Part shown: positions 21,835 to 34,700 of the stretch, in pieces
How positions within the stretch are numbered: position 1 is the first letter of the stretch
How the letters are laid out: every line of letters starts with the position of its first letter
Origin: Ligula intestinalis
Lineage: Eukaryota > Platyhelminthes > Cestoda > Diphyllobothriidea > Diphyllobothriidae
Assembly (NCBI GenBank): GCA_036362985.1
Contig: JAYGXS010000009.1
Coordinates: 15,469,699 to 15,533,698 of the forward strand
Reading direction: 5' to 3'
DNA: 64,000 nucleotides
Made by a program: the position numbers and the translations under genes
The notes under the pieces: generated by a model
Told to the model about the DNA's origin: nothing
Databases searched by the model: none
What the model saw: the letters and a program-made list of their open reading frames with translations, nothing else

Positions 21835-22330
21835 ACTAACACGTCTTAATTCCCACGTTTATTCTGACTTTTTGCTGTGAATATTTGTATTGCTATAGTG
21901 TACAAAGTTCTGAATCCACGCATTTTTTGCCAATATTTGCGTTGATAAAATGAATGCAGACCTGTTTATACTCTCGGGCTGGAGTGCTACCTGGCAGATG
22001 GAGTTTTCTCGCCAACTTGTCGGTAGACTCTGGAGTCTCGTGGGTCGCATCTCGGTGATGTTGACTTGAATGCTACTGTCTTCTTCTTGATACGATCCTG
22101 TTGTCCCGTATGACCCCTTATTAACTCACCGCTATAGTACTTTTCCCACGACAATAAGCGTCCAGAACTATCAACAGCAGGAGCTCATTTACTGCACGGT
22201 CATACCATGCTATCTATTAAGACAATTTTTTATCCCACATTTTTTGATAATCGGTGGTTTGCTGAACTCAGCCACCGATGAAGGAGTTTTTTAAGCCCAG
22301 ACTATTATTTTATAAGAGAGTTCGTTGTTA
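21835..22330 (+). mobile_element. CR1-like LINE fragment D with 3' UTR
   Basis: A short + frame near 21932-22010 reads CVDKMNADLFILSGWSATWQMEFS, matching the RT block CVDKTNADLLTLSRWSAILQMEFS at 56460-56532. Then the 3' UTR motif TTTGCTGAACTCAGCCACCG at 22258 parallels TTCGCTGAACTCCGCCCCAG at 57829. The region between is deleted. The stretch 21344-21834 has no gene. Confidence 0.6.
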
Positions 22331-22399
22331 CTCAGATCTAACTTACCATTTTACCAGGTGTAACATACTACTAATGCACTTTCACGCATCAGATGACGG

Positions 22400-22590
22400 T
22401 GTAGGATACGATATAGTCTATCCAAGAATCTGAGATAGGAGTATCCCAACGGTTACGAACTAGTAAATAAGAACAAAGTCGCTTGTGGGTAAATAAACAA
22501 GCTTGTTCAACGTGTTATTTAAAAGTTGTGTCAGTTCATGCAAGGCATCTTTAAGTAATTAAAACAAAGGGTCAGTTCAGTTTCACTACA
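22400..22590 (-). repeat. 3' LTR of the CsRn1-like element
   Basis: 191 bp bounded by TG...CA. It is identical to 26802-26992 except for one base. ACGG immediately precedes it. Confidence 0.95.
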
Positions 22591-22658
22591 ATACTCCACC
22601 TCCTAGGAGAACGGAGTTCAGAAAAAGAAAATGTTAATGTGGGAATAATATGGGAGTG

Positions 22659-25600
22659 TTAAGCATATGTTACAAGTTGGTAACGGTCGGGGAAACGGAC
22701 ATGACGTCCGCTGCGTGTAAGGAGAGGGGGATTTGGGGTGGGGGAAAGCGCGGGGCTAGTACGTGTAAGTGGAGTCGTGGATAAAGGAGTTGGCAATGTG
22801 CCGGGTGGAGGTTGTTCGGTTGGGGCTGTCGAAGGAGAATCGGTATAAGCCGCCTTCAGACGATCGACTGAGACCACGTCAGTGCGGCCGCCCCGGGCAA
22901 TCGTGAAATGCTTGTCCGTGCGAGATAGTACCTTATATGGTCCGTCGTAGGGTTGTTGTAGTGGTCGGCGAACACTATCTACACGAACAAATACAAAGGC
23001 ACATGTTAGTAAGTTAGGGTCGATGTATGACTTACTTGTTGAAGTACGCGGAGGAATTGCACGCAGATGAGACATGGCTTGGCGCAGCCTTTTCACGTAA
23101 TCCGTGGAATCCAAATCGGCTGAGCTTTGAGAGTGCCCGAAAAAATCGCCAGGGATCCGTAGGGTAGTACCGTAAACAAGCTCGGCAGAGGAGCACTCCA
23201 AGTCAGGCTTGAGGGCAGTACGGATGCCAAGCATGACCAAAGGTAGGTGCTCGCTCCAATGGGAAGGATTGTCGTGAGCTCGGAGCGAGGCTTTGAGTTG
23301 ACGATGGAAACGTTCAACTAAGCCATTTGACGAGGGGTGGTAGGCTGTCGTTCGTATGCGGGAACATCCGAGTAAGTCGGTAAGGCCGTTAAAAAGTCTG
23401 GATTCGAAGTGTTGGCCTCGATCGGTGGTAATAGTTGAGGGGACGCCATAATGTGAGATCCAGTGTTCCAAGAAGGCGTGAGCAACCGAATCTGCGGTTA
23501 TATCAGTTATGGGAGTTGCAATGGGCCAACGAGTGAATCGGTCAATGGCAGTAAGTAGATAGGTGCAACCACGCGATGTTGGCAAAGGACCTACCAAATC
23601 GATGTGGACATGTGCAAAACGTGCATCGGGTGCAAGAAATGTGCCAATTGGGGCTTTGTTGTGTCGCCCGACCTTGGCCTTCTGACAAGCCAAACATGAA
23701 CGGGTCCACTGGCGGATATCAGTGTTCATGCTTGGCCAAACGAAACGCTCGCTCACCAGGCGCTGGGTACTGCGGATGCCAGGATGAGCAAGATTGTGCA
23801 ATGCAGTAAAAACGTCTCGTCTCATCTCGCTTGGCACTACAGGTCGGGAGGCACCGCGCGATACGTCACATAAGATTGTACCGGGGTTGGTGGGTAAAGG
23901 AATAGCTTCGAGTTGAAGACTACTATGCTCAAGGCTTTCAGTGAAGGACGGCTGGTTTTGCAGTTCTGCCATACGCTCCAATTCGATAGAAGGCTGAGTG
24001 ATGGCATTCATTCCAGGTCGAGAAAGACAGTCAGCAACTTGATTATAAAGGCCCTTAAGGAATCTAATATCTGTGGTATACTGAGAAATAAAGTCAAGAT
24101 GGCGGGCCTCACGGGGTGAATACTTGTCAGAGGAAGTGAAAAGGGCATAAGTAAGAGGTTTGTGGTCTGTGTAGATACAAAAATCTCTACCCTCAATAAA
24201 GTTGCGGAAATGTTTAATGGCTAAATAAATGGCAAGGAGTTCTCTACCAAAAGTGCTATAGCGAGTTTGTGTTGGTGTCAGTTTGGAAGAGTAGAAAGCC
24301 AAGGGCTGGATGCCCGTGAATGTCTGTTGTTGAAGGACGGCACCTATAGCGCAATTTGAGGCATCAGCAACAATGGAGAGTGGTGCATCAGGTATAGGGT
24401 GAACGAGCGCAGTTGTATCTGCCAAAACCTTTCTGACACGATTGAAAGCGTCGATTGCTGTGTCAGGAAAAGAAAAATCGCTGTTGCTTCCGCGTAAAAG
24501 GTTAGTAAGTGGTAACATCAATTCAGCGCAATGCGGGATGAAACGTCGATAGAAATTGACAAGGCCTATAAAACGGCGCAGTTGTTGAAAAGAAGTGGGA
24601 GTAGGGAACTCGCGAATAGCTGAAACTTTGGCATCTATAGGATGACAACCAAAAGCATCTACGCGATGTCCTAGGAAAAACAGTGACGGTACACCGAAAA
24701 CGCATTTAGATGCGTTAATGAAAACACCAAATTGGCTAAATCGCTCAAAAATTAGGCGGAGATGTTGAAGGTGTTCATTTTCGTTGGAACTTGCTACCAG
24801 AACATCATCGACATACACAAAAACGAAAGGTCAATCGCGGAGGACTTCGTTGATGAAACGCTGAAAAGTTTGAGCAGAGTTACGTAGTCCAAAGGGCATC
24901 CTAACAAACTCGAACAGACCAAACGGTGTAGTAATCGCTGTTTTCGAAATGTCTTCTGGAGCAACGGGTATTTGATGGAAGGCTTTTACTAAGTCAATAC
25001 TGGAAAACACTGTTGCTCCTGCTAGACTAGATGAAAAGTCGTACAAATGGGGCAGGGGGTAGCGGTCCGGTACAGTGCAAGTGTTCAATCGTCGATAATC
25101 TCCGCAGGGGCGCCAGTCAACGAGAGACTTTTTACACACCATATGTAAAGGTGCAGCCCATGGACTAGTGGAAGGCCTTACTATGCCAAGCTCCATCATG
25201 TGACTGAATTCGGCCTTAGCGATAGCTAACTTGTCGGCGGCTAAGCGGCGAGGACGACTAAACACAGGTGGTCCGGAAGTAGAAATATAGTGGACAACAG
25301 AATGCTTAATGGGTTGGTTAAATTGTGAGGGTCGTGCGATAGAAGAAAATTCATAAAGTAACCGATGATAGGGAGAAGACGAAGGGATTGCTGAAATGCG
25401 TGGACTAGGGGATGAAAGGGTACGAGTAGAACATTTGCAGAATAAAGATGTCTTAGGGTCAACTAGTTTATGGGATTTGGTGTCAACGAGGAGACCGAAA
25501 AAAGACAAAAAATCAGCGCCTAGAATGGCGGTGTGAACGTCTGCGATAGTAAATATCCACCGAAATGAACGTCGTAGACCCAACTCTAGAGTGAGGGATC

Positions 25601-25898
25601 GTTGACCAAACGTTTTAATTGGAGTACTGTTAGCTGCTTGAAGGAAAAATGAAGAGTTTGGTGACTTACGGTCAGTCGAAGTAGGTGGGATAAGGGAAAT
25701 TTCTGAGCCCGTATCGACGAGGAAGTTACGGCAGGAACTCCTGTCGTAGATGTGGAGTAGGCGACTGGGGAAAGGTGGGCCGACCACGTTCGTCACCCTT
25801 ACTGGCGGGCGGCGAAGTTTTCCGATGCCGACTTCTTGTGCCTGCACGGGGATCGACACTGACGGGCATTTGGACCATAATTGTGGTGATACCAACAA
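22659..25898 (-). pseudogene. pol: Pol of the CsRn1-like element, interrupted by one TGA
   Basis: Frame 25898-24834, then TGA at 24833-24831, then 24830-22659 in the same frame. Order: aspartic protease [15 protein letters not shown] with [43 protein letters not shown] and YVDD; RNase H with IVADASNCAIGAVL, TFGRELLAIYLAI and YTDHKPL; integrase with HNLAHPG...CLACQKAK zinc finger and the D, D, E residues in HIDLVGPLP, TTDRGQHF and NGLVERFHRQLK. The tail is Pro-rich without a chromodomain. The TGA falls between VLRD and PFVFVYVDD, just before the catalytic motif. Everything else is open, so this single change would inactivate the RT unless it is read through. Confidence 0.92.
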
Positions 25899-26638
25899 AG
25901 ACCATCAGTTGAAATTTTGTTGGGAGTGGGAGATCTTGGGCGACGAAAAGTCGACGGACTACGAGGGTTGTAAACACGGGTGGCCTGGAGCTGGGAAACT
26001 TCGAGAGTGAGGGCATCCAGGCGTCGGACGACATCTGCGATAGAAGGTGTCGTTACGGCTCGAGTAGTAACATTCACCGAGACGGGTGGTTGATAGTACT
26101 CGAGAATCCGGTCGGCTGTCTCAGCCAGCGTTTGAACTGACGAGGAAGGAATATTGGGTGCAAGAATAGCTTGCACGGATGAGGGCAGCCGCTGGAGGAA
26201 AAGTTGTTTGAACATTGTGCCATCCAGCTGTTGTCCCTCAGCTAGCTGCTCCAGGCGCCGAAGGAGCTGGGTTGGCTTCCTGTCACCAAGGTCCTCCTCG
26301 GAAATTAAACGCTGAAGGCGTTTTTGTGTGGATAAAGATACTCGAGAGATGAGAGCCTCCTTGAGTGTGGTATAGGGAGTCTCAGTGAGCGGGCTGTCTA
26401 TGATATCACGGAGATCTGTTGCAATCTCCAATGGCAATGCGGCCACCAGATAATGAAATTTGGTCTCTTCCTTCGTGATTTGCCGCAGAGCGAAACGGGA
26501 TTCGACTGTTCGCAGCCAAAGGGCTATGTCACTCAGCCAGCAAGTCGGTAAGTCGAATGTGTGGACGCCGCTAACACCCTGACCGTCAGTCATGATGTCA
26601 AAGGTCACAAAATGTGCGGGCGAGACAGGATTAGTCAC
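25799..26638 (-). CDS. gag: Gag polyprotein of the CsRn1-like element
   Basis: An intact 279-aa frame starts with [10 protein letters not shown]. Capsid-like region: [37 protein letters not shown]. Near residues 248-265 it carries the CHCC knuckle [19 protein letters not shown] (C-x3-H-x9-C-x3-C), which separates the CsRn1/Kabuki group from ordinary CCHC gags. It binds and packages element RNA. It overlaps the start of pol by 100 bp, with pol in the -1 frame, as expected for ribosomal frameshifting. Confidence 0.9.
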   Translation of the reverse strand: MTNPVSPAHFVTFDIMTDGQGVSGVHTFDLPTCWLSDIALWLRTVESRFALRQITKEETKFHYLVAALPLEIATDLRDIIDSPLTETPYTTLKEALISRVSLSTQKRLQRLISEEDLGDRKPTQLLRRLEQLAEGQQLDGTMFKQLFLQRLPSSVQAILAPNIPSSSVQTLAETADRILEYYQPPVSVNVTTRAVTTPSIADVVRRLDALTLEVSQLQATRVYNPRSPSTFRRPRSPTPNKISTDGLCWYHHNYGPNARQCRSPCRHKKSASENFAARQ

Positions 26639-26801
26639 TGGAATGATGGGGGTAGGAAAATAAACGCAGTCTGTCTATTGGTTAACAATCCGAGGTGTGA
26701 ATTCAGAAATCGGCGGACACACTTTGCGGCGAGAAAATGAGGGCGAAACAGTGTAGTAATTGTTAGCAATTGAAAGTGCAATTATAAATCGGGGTCACCA
26801 A

Positions 26802-26992
26802 TGTAGGATACGATATAGTCTATCCAAGAATCTGAGATAGGAGTATCCCAACGGTTACGAACTAGTAAATAAGAACAAAGTCGCTTGTGGGTAAATAAAC
26901 AAGCTTGTTCAACGTGTTATTTAAAAGTTGTGTCAGTTCATGCAAGGCATCTTTAACTAATTAAAACAAAGGGTCAGTTCAGTTTCACTACA
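26802..26992 (-). repeat. 5' LTR of the CsRn1-like element
   Basis: 191 bp bounded by TG...CA. It is followed by ACGG. The primer-binding site lies just inside, at 26800-26791 on the minus strand. Confidence 0.95.
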
Positions 26993-27839
26993 ACGGCTCT
27001 CACGGTTGGACGCATGTCAGTCCGAGTGTCAAATTCTTCCAAGTATTTCCTAATATTTCTTTATGAAATAAATCAAAGTATGAATTTTTTTATTGATTAA
27101 CCTTCTTTGGCTCTTGAGATTTTTTGTTTCGTCCGTTTTAGCGGTTGTACATAAACTTATAAACGCTCTGGCATTTGCTCCATTGGTTGTTGCGTTTAAG
27201 GACGCTTTGGTTGCGAATATTTTGTAGCTTTTTCAGTGACTGTCACCTCTGATTTCGTGTCTTGAAATGAAGAACGCGGCAGTTTCTTCAAAAAAAAACA
27301 AGGACATTGGCTACGTAGCAAAATTTTATATCCCCCCAAACCATAGTCGACAGAGGATTGTGGATCGCTTCCACCTCCATAAATAGCGACATCTTACCGA
27401 GAAATGACGAGACACCAGTTGGCATATCTCTTCACACAAACAAGTATATATTGCCTCATCGAAAAGTCCTGTGGCTGCCCAACAGACCGAGGACAATGCA
27501 ACGCCCGAGAGACTTAAATTCATCTGTTCGCATTGTTCAATACTACACTTAATACTCCACCCTCGGCCATTTAGTGTATGTTCGAAGTTTGCGTTAAAAA
27601 ACGTCGATGGAATCATAGTTTGGTCCCAGAAATTGTTTAAATCGTATGTTTTCGCAACAAATTGCGTGCCGCAAACAAACACTGAAAGCTACTTATATTT
27701 CTTGCTTACTTATAATCTATTGGGTGTGACAAACTTTGACATTTTTACTTTCACCTCAAAGGGTTTCTCGATATCCCTGGAAAAAATGATAGTTAGGAGA
27801 TCGTCTGCTTCAAAATTGTCTGAGGTCCAACTTACCATT

Positions 27840-28250
27840 CAGTAGTTAGATTGGTGTTGTTGGGGGCGCGGAGCGCCGCGCCCACCTTCAATTTTCATTT
27901 GCAATAACTGTACATTATTTTAAGTTATTCATATTTAATTTCAGGTCTCAGTTCATTTTTGTGCTTACTATTTTCATTTTTGTTTCAGATTATTTTTTAA
28001 GTCTAGTCAGTTTAGCTTACTTTAATTTACTCTCTTAAGTAGTTATTTTTAATTCAGTCATTTCCCGATAGTTGCGTTATTGCAAAAGTATCGAGCATTC
28101 TTTTGTTGACAGACATTAGGGTATTTCAGTAATTATTCCCGTTTTTTCTATTTTCCTTTGTATTTCCCAGACTGTATACTCTTTATTTCACCCTGTCCTG
28201 TATTACAGGAGGATGGCGCTTTCACGTGCTGATCTGGGATCTAAACTAGG
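27840..28250 (+). repeat. Dispersed repeat, copy carrying the empty hAT site
   Basis: The reverse complement contains AATAAAGAGTATACAGTCTGGGAAATACAA. It matches 31933-31954 joined to 32209-32224, that is, the other copy without its hAT insertion. The other end has GGGCGCGGAGCGCCGCGCCC at 27864-27883, matching GTGCGCGGCGCTGAGCGCCACC at about 32564-32585 in inverted orientation. It lies just past the KLHL 3' end. The stretch 26997-27839 shows nothing recognisable. Confidence 0.65.
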
Positions 28251-28723
28251 ATTCTACCACTTAATCTACCGAAAAATGAGCGTCTCGTATCCAAAGTAAC
28301 AGCACTTCAATGAAGCTCCATTGCCCATACAGATACCTTGACAGACACACAAACAGGCAGGAGTAGACATTGAACTTTTCTAAAAGGAAACCATTATCAG
28401 TGGAAAAGAGGAAACATCTCGCATAAGTAGGTAGTTCGGTGCATCTAGTCTGTTATTTTTTTTTTCGAAAGTAGAAACAAGCTGAAATAAAAGTGACAGT
28501 TCTGACAACTGGAAATGGGTACTGGGCTGTGACACTTCGATTTTAATGCTACAGCAAATATGGCATGTTTGAGTCTATCACGATAGACTAAAAGCCTTAA
28601 AATCGGGCAGTTTCCACCTCCATGGAACAAAAAGTACTTGTTGTGAAAATACCATCTATTTTGTTCTGTAAAAAGTGACAGGAAAACACGTGCGTAAGAC
28701 AAGACACCAAATAAAAATAATTA

Positions 28724-31700
28724 TTAAATTCGAACATCCACAGCTCCAAAGATGGCTTCGAGGTTTCCGATTTGATCGTTGGGAGACCAAACCCAAGAGA
28801 CGAAGGTTGTGCTGGAAGCAACTGCATTTTCCGGTGCAAAAAATTGTTCAAATGTGTTTTTCGGCTCCTCATCGTTGCCTAAAGAAAATTAATAGAATTT
28901 CACTGAGGCCGAGTTAGGCGGACTCAAAAAGCCAAAAGACGATGTCAAAACACAGCAAAAAGGTGTCACTTGGCCTGGATGTTTTTGTGCTTTCGGAGGC
29001 AGTGCAGTCTCGATAAGTGAGTTTAATCCTTTCCAGCACCTAGCTCGTCATATGAAACATAGCCAATCAAACTGGATCACTTTGGTGATTAGCCGTAGGC
29101 GGCCGAGGACCCACGCCCTAGGTGAAATTCTCAGTGGCGGACACAAGCACACATTGACAACCCTTTAACTTAGCGGAAGCTCGTCAATTGCCACAATTTT
29201 CTGCCAGGGGTTCGCTCGTTACCTGAACTGCTCGTAGATATAGCTGCTCGTCACCCGAGGTTAGTCGGAATACCTAATCACTCACTACATTACATGCAAC
29301 GTTCTTCCACCGCACCTAATGGTTGGACAGAACGCTTTGATGGACTAGCGCCTGTCCGACCGGTTAAGAGACTCATGCGTCGCTTTAGAGCTCACTCTCA
29401 AGCCCCGTTAGTTGTCGCACAGTATTTATTACTATAGGTAGATGCACATTGCCGGCAAATAGAAAGGACACTGGAACGATCATTTCTGGCATATAAGCCA
29501 TATAGGAGTTAAGGCTAAGGCGGTTAACCCTAACACCTACAATCTTCCAGGCCCGGTTCCTTAGGAGATGGGAAAATTAATGGGAAGGCCGGACTGTTAG
29601 GATTAGTTTATTGTGTACACAATGGAGCAGAAAATAGATGGAAAGAGTGTTGACTCGCGGAGTAGTGCGTCCGTTCCTTATTCGGGTGGGCTCCGGAGTG
29701 ATGAGGACATGGGGCGTCGCTGGTGCATGCTCTGTTCCGACAGACAATCAGGCGGATGATGTCTAGACTAGCGTGGGCACGCGACCTTGAGATAGCTGGC
29801 TAGCGTGAGCGCGCGGTCACGCTGAGGCGTACGCGCGCGTCGGTCAAGGACAGCTAGCGCCTAGCCTTAGAAGGCGGTGGGCGCGCAGGCAGGCAAAAGG
29901 CCTCATGCGTCAGTGGCTGGTCTTGGGTTTCAAGTGGCTGCAAAAGACTAATACAGCCATTCTTAGCCAGTCATCTCTTTGTACTACTAGCTGCTGTTTG
30001 ATGGCTGCTGGCGGGGCGCTAGATTGAGCGCCGAGGCAGAACGAGACGAGTGAGTTTCATTAACCATCGATGAACTTTCATCAGCGAATGACCAATTTCC
30101 CGATCTAAACCAGCAAAACAATGAGCCCATGGCTCATTGGGTTGCAGCGTTGGAATGCTAATCAACAGGGCGCGGTTCGAGCCTCGTATGGGGCACCAGT
30201 TCAACTTGGGTATGACTGGCTGGTGACGCGCCTAAGGAACCAAAAATGGCCATTTTGAGTGTCCCTTGTCTTCGTCGGCAATGCTACTTTAGAAACTGTT
30301 TAAAACCGTCTTAGAATCAGGGTTTAAATACAGTACGTGTCAGATTTCGTGCAACAGGCCGACATATGCGAAAGTTTGATACTTTTTCGCTAATCGGCAT
30401 TGACTGAGGTTGTACTACTGATTATCATGTAGCCTATTCTGAAGTTATTTCAGTTATGATAAGATGCGACCTTTTTAACGAGCTTCGTTCTGATGACTAA
30501 CAAAACGTTTATGCTGTAAAAAGTACCTACTTGAACTGTACGCGTCTTTATCATTGATTTTGACTGCGTTTATAAATTCAAATATATTTTATCGAAAAGA
30601 TGCACGAAAAAATATTGCTTGTACTCGTTTGGTAGAAAATTAAGCCTTCTTTAAAATTTATACTCGAAGAAAGGATATCTTTCGGTTTCAAAAATTCTAA
30701 TTATGAGCTTTTTTTACAATTTTGAGGTGTTCATTCATAATACATCGTATCCATCAACTTATTAATGCTACCCATAGTTTATAATGCATGTTCCACACCT
30801 ATTGCAACATTTAATGAAAACTATATGACTTCTTCCTCGAGCTGCAGGCAAAAACGTACTTTTCCTTAAACAGGATGTACACAGTGCGCAGTTTGTAAAC
30901 CTTGAATTCGAATGTAGCAGTCAGTAGGTTTCAAAATTATTCGGCAATTGAGAACCGTTTTTAAAACCGAAAGACACCATTTCTTTAGGTATAAAATTTG
31001 AAGAAGGCGAAATTTGTTACCAAACGAGTACAAGCAAAATATTTTTTGTGCATGCTTTACCACAGAATATATTTGAATTAAAGGCAATTATGAAAGCGCA
31101 TACTATCTAAGTAGTTACTTTTTACAGTACATACGTTTTGTTAGGGGTCAGAACGGAGCTTTTTTAAAAGGTCGACATTCTATCATGACTGAAATAACTT
31201 CAGAATAGGCTACACGATAATCATTATCACAACCTGAGTCAATGCTGTTTAGCAAAAGAGCACCAATATGTCGCATATGTTGGCATGTTGCACGAATTCT
31301 GGCGCGTACTGTAATTGTCAGCCATCCAAACTGGGAACAAGATTGGCTTAGTATTAAGGCACGTAAGAAGCAACAAACCAAACATTGAAAACTGTCAGCA
31401 TCTAGACTTATTTTACCAAGGGCAAAGACTCCACTGGCAGAAGTAAGAAGGGTAAAACTATTCCGAGGTTGTTCCATTGAGGCAACTTTTGTCCATTCGC
31501 CGTGCGGAGAATTGGCATCTGGCGGTGAAAACACCTCCACAACGTTCATACTCCTCCGGAAGTCCCACCCTCCGGCAACAAGTATCCGTCCTCTAAAGGG
31601 TGCGGCCGCGAGAAAAGAGCGTGCTGTTGGCATTGGAGCAGCGAGCAGCCAAAAGTCCTCTGTCCTGGCAGTGTGCGCAGTCACCTGCCAGTCCTCGCGC

Positions 31701-34700
31701 AAATGGCAGTATTCCACAGAAGCGTGCACAACTGAGGCAGTCTGACCACCGAAAACGAAAACGCGATTGTCATCGGGCAGGGCAACAGCCGCCGGCCCGT
31801 CCCTCGTTTCGCGCATATCGGGTAGCCGGTACCACCTGCAGGCAAACGGAGGGGTGGAGGGATGAGGGAGGGAGGACGGAAATAAGTGGTGGCCAGAAAG
31901 CCCCATCATTCTGTAAAAGAGAATCAGGTGAAATAAAGAGTATACAGTCTGGGACCGGGGTAGGCAACCCATGGCTCGCGAGCCAGGTGTGGCTCTTTAG
32001 ATGATTACGTCTGGCTCTCTCGGATAAAATTGGAATAAGAAACTTCAGGTTTTTTGATTTCGGTTCCTCCATAAATAAATCCAGAGGCTTATTATACTTA
32101 CATTTAATTGAACTCAATCTTTAAAATATATTATATGGCTCTCACTGAAATAAATTTTGAAATATTTGCTTTCTTGGCTCTCTGCGTCAAAAAGGTTCCC
32201 GACCCCTGGTCTGGGAAATACAAAAGAAAGGAAATATAGATAAAAAATAAACTTTCTAAAAGTAGAAAAAACAGGAACATTTATTTAAAGGCCTTCATGT
32301 TTGTCAACAACAAAGTGAGTCATAATTAAAATATGCAAGTATGCAAATACTTGAAAATATTTAAAGTAAGAAATGGCTAACTAAAACTAAAATCAACTAT
32401 CTAAAAGCACAAGCTACAGTAAAATAAACTGAGTTTACTTTAAAAAAATCTAAGACAAATAATGACCTGAAAATTAAACTAAAAGGTAAACTGAAATATA
32501 GATAAGTTAAGTAAGCCAAATAAACCAACGAACGCAAGTTTATTGCGCATGTAAATGGAAGGTGTGCGCGGCGCTGAGCGCCACCAACTATACTAATTTA
32601 ACTCAAGAACAGTAAACTGAATTCCAGATAATTTGAAGTAGACAACCTGCTAACCACCTAAATGTTTTTTCAGGAAAATCAAGGAACCTAATAAACTATA
32701 AACTAAGTAATAAATCTGACTAAATTTCATTGTTTATTTAGCACACCTTATCTTGTCATGAAAGCAGTAGACTACTTAAACAATTTCTGGGACCTAAACT
32801 AGGATTCCACCGGAATGCGATAGCTGTAGAAGTAGTCAGAGGAACTGCTGCCTACCTGTCCTGAGTCGGATCGTACGCCTCGCAGCTGCGGAGGCGGTGC
32901 CATTTCTGGTCTTCCTTGAAGGATCCACCACAGACCAACATCAATCCCTGCTGACTACCGTCAAAGTCTAAGGTGACGGCGGTGGCTGCATGAGTTTGGC
33001 GACGAACGCCAAGGGGAGCCCGCCGCTGCCAGCGGAGCTCTTTCACCATGAACTCGGCAACGCGCGATGAGCCAATCAGCTCATCCGTCTGCCCGCCTAC
33101 AGCGAATATTCGCTCTAGGGGGGGGGAGGAGGAGAAGCATACAAATGCAACGTAAGCAAGGGAGAAAAGCAGCGGGTTTCTGTCCAGATACACATCATGC
33201 GAAAGGCCCTAGGGGTAGCAAAAGGAGGGACGGAATTATTGTAAAAACTATTTGATTGTTTTTCATCAAGTGGCAAGCTGAGATTTGGGCCACTAGGCTG
33301 CCTGAAAGACGGTGGTCACACGCATCAAGACCCGCTTCGAAGAGCACACAGGTTAAAAGCGGCGACTAGAGACACGGTAGATTTGCTATAAATGGCATTA
33401 AATACTTAGAGGACTAAGTACTCGGCTTGGGGGAAACTTCCTGGGTTAGCTAGTTAGACATAGCTGGTTCGTGTGTAATGGTCCTTTCTGCCCAACGCCC
33501 CCTAACTGTCGACGTCACAGAGAAGGGCACTCAGAGCAGGACCTTGCGCGAATGTACTCTTCGGCCTGCCTCCGACCGGATGCAAACTGGCGCATGAGAC
33601 ACTCACCACCCACGCTAGTGTCTATCTTCGCGCGGTCCAACCAATCACCATCAAGGCCGCGAGACTGAGCGAGGATTCGGCAGCCACCCCGATGACTGAC
33701 GCTAGACTCACTTGGCATTCTACCCCCGCGCGGGGCGGACGCCACGCCGCTGCTCTCTCACACGGCTCTCACGGCCGAAGGAACGCCAGACCGAGTCAAC
33801 TTCCTATGATCTATTCTCTAAGTCATTCTGTAAACAATATATTGTTCCTACTGCTCTGGGCTTCCCAAGTCTTCGCCCACCTCCTAAGGAACCGGGCCTG
33901 GAAGATCGCAGCCGTTAGGGTTAAACCTTCGTAGCCTTTACACCCTTGCGATAAGTGACCGAAAAGAATGACAGCCACCTCTCCTTCGCTATGCCCGCAG
34001 GCTACCAAAAATATTCATATGCATTCTCTAACAAGCGCCTTTTCTGCTGAGCGAGTTCCATTAGCCATCGTTCATCAAAGAGTGCTAATAGTCCCGATCT
34101 ACACCGGCAAGACAACTAGCGTTAGAGCGTAAGACTTCTGATCAAAAAATCGCGGGTTTGAGCCTCGGATGGTGCATCACCTGGGGTCTGGTATGATTAG
34201 TTGACGACAGCTAATTAGCCAGAAATTGCCATTCTAGTCACCCTTTCCTTTTCCGGAAATCTTCACCTGGCTATACTACTAGCGAATGTGCGGCTGCTGT
34301 TGAGGATCGATAATGAGTTCCAAGGCAGAGTGGGACGAGTGAATTCCTGTTACCAGTCGTTGAAAGCTTACCCACGAATGCTAAAATGGGGTACGTATTA
34401 CTGCTAAAGAAACGAGGATAGAGTGGCTATGGTAGGTCTAATGAGATCGGGGCCAACATCGGCTGGACAAGGTTGAAAAATCGAGGGAGAACTCACGGGT
34501 CCTGAAACCTAACAGTAAGTCACCACTACTCTATCTCTCCCGCCCGTATCAAGCAGCGAAAGTTGACAGGATATCAACTCGAAGGCTGTTGAATACAGCC
34601 CGAATATTGTGTAGATGGTTGTCAAAGTCCTTTCCTAACACAATGATGTCGTCCATATAGACTAGACAAGAATTAGGTACGAGCTGGGCTAGGACTTGAT

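Larger units (their letters stand above)
22400..26992 (-). mobile_element. Complete CsRn1-like Ty3/gypsy LTR retrotransposon
   Basis: The element has LTRs at 22400-22590 and 26802-26992 (191 bp each, TGTAGG...ACTACA). By eye they differ only at 22555 (G) versus 26957 (C). A 4-bp target duplication ACGG flanks it (22396-22399 and 26993-26996). Transcription is on the minus strand: just inside the right LTR, 26800-26791 reads TGGTGACCCC, the tRNA-Trp-type primer site of the CsRn1 clade. A purine-rich AGGAGGTGGAG lies inside the left LTR. It encodes gag, then pol in the -1 frame. It is a very recent insertion, between TRAPPC2L and the 3' end of KLHL. Confidence 0.95.

Noticed and set aside
30125..30196. 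Possible genuine tRNA gene with CACCA end
   Set aside because: Box-like motifs are present, but acceptor and anticodon stems do not pair well and the sequence is part of a repeated SINE unit.
30866..31087. ORF similar to one at 45745-45978 (CRIILK...TAHCVHPV)
   Set aside because: The similarity follows from the shared interior of the two TA-flanked DNA elements. No start context or conserved domain supports a gene.
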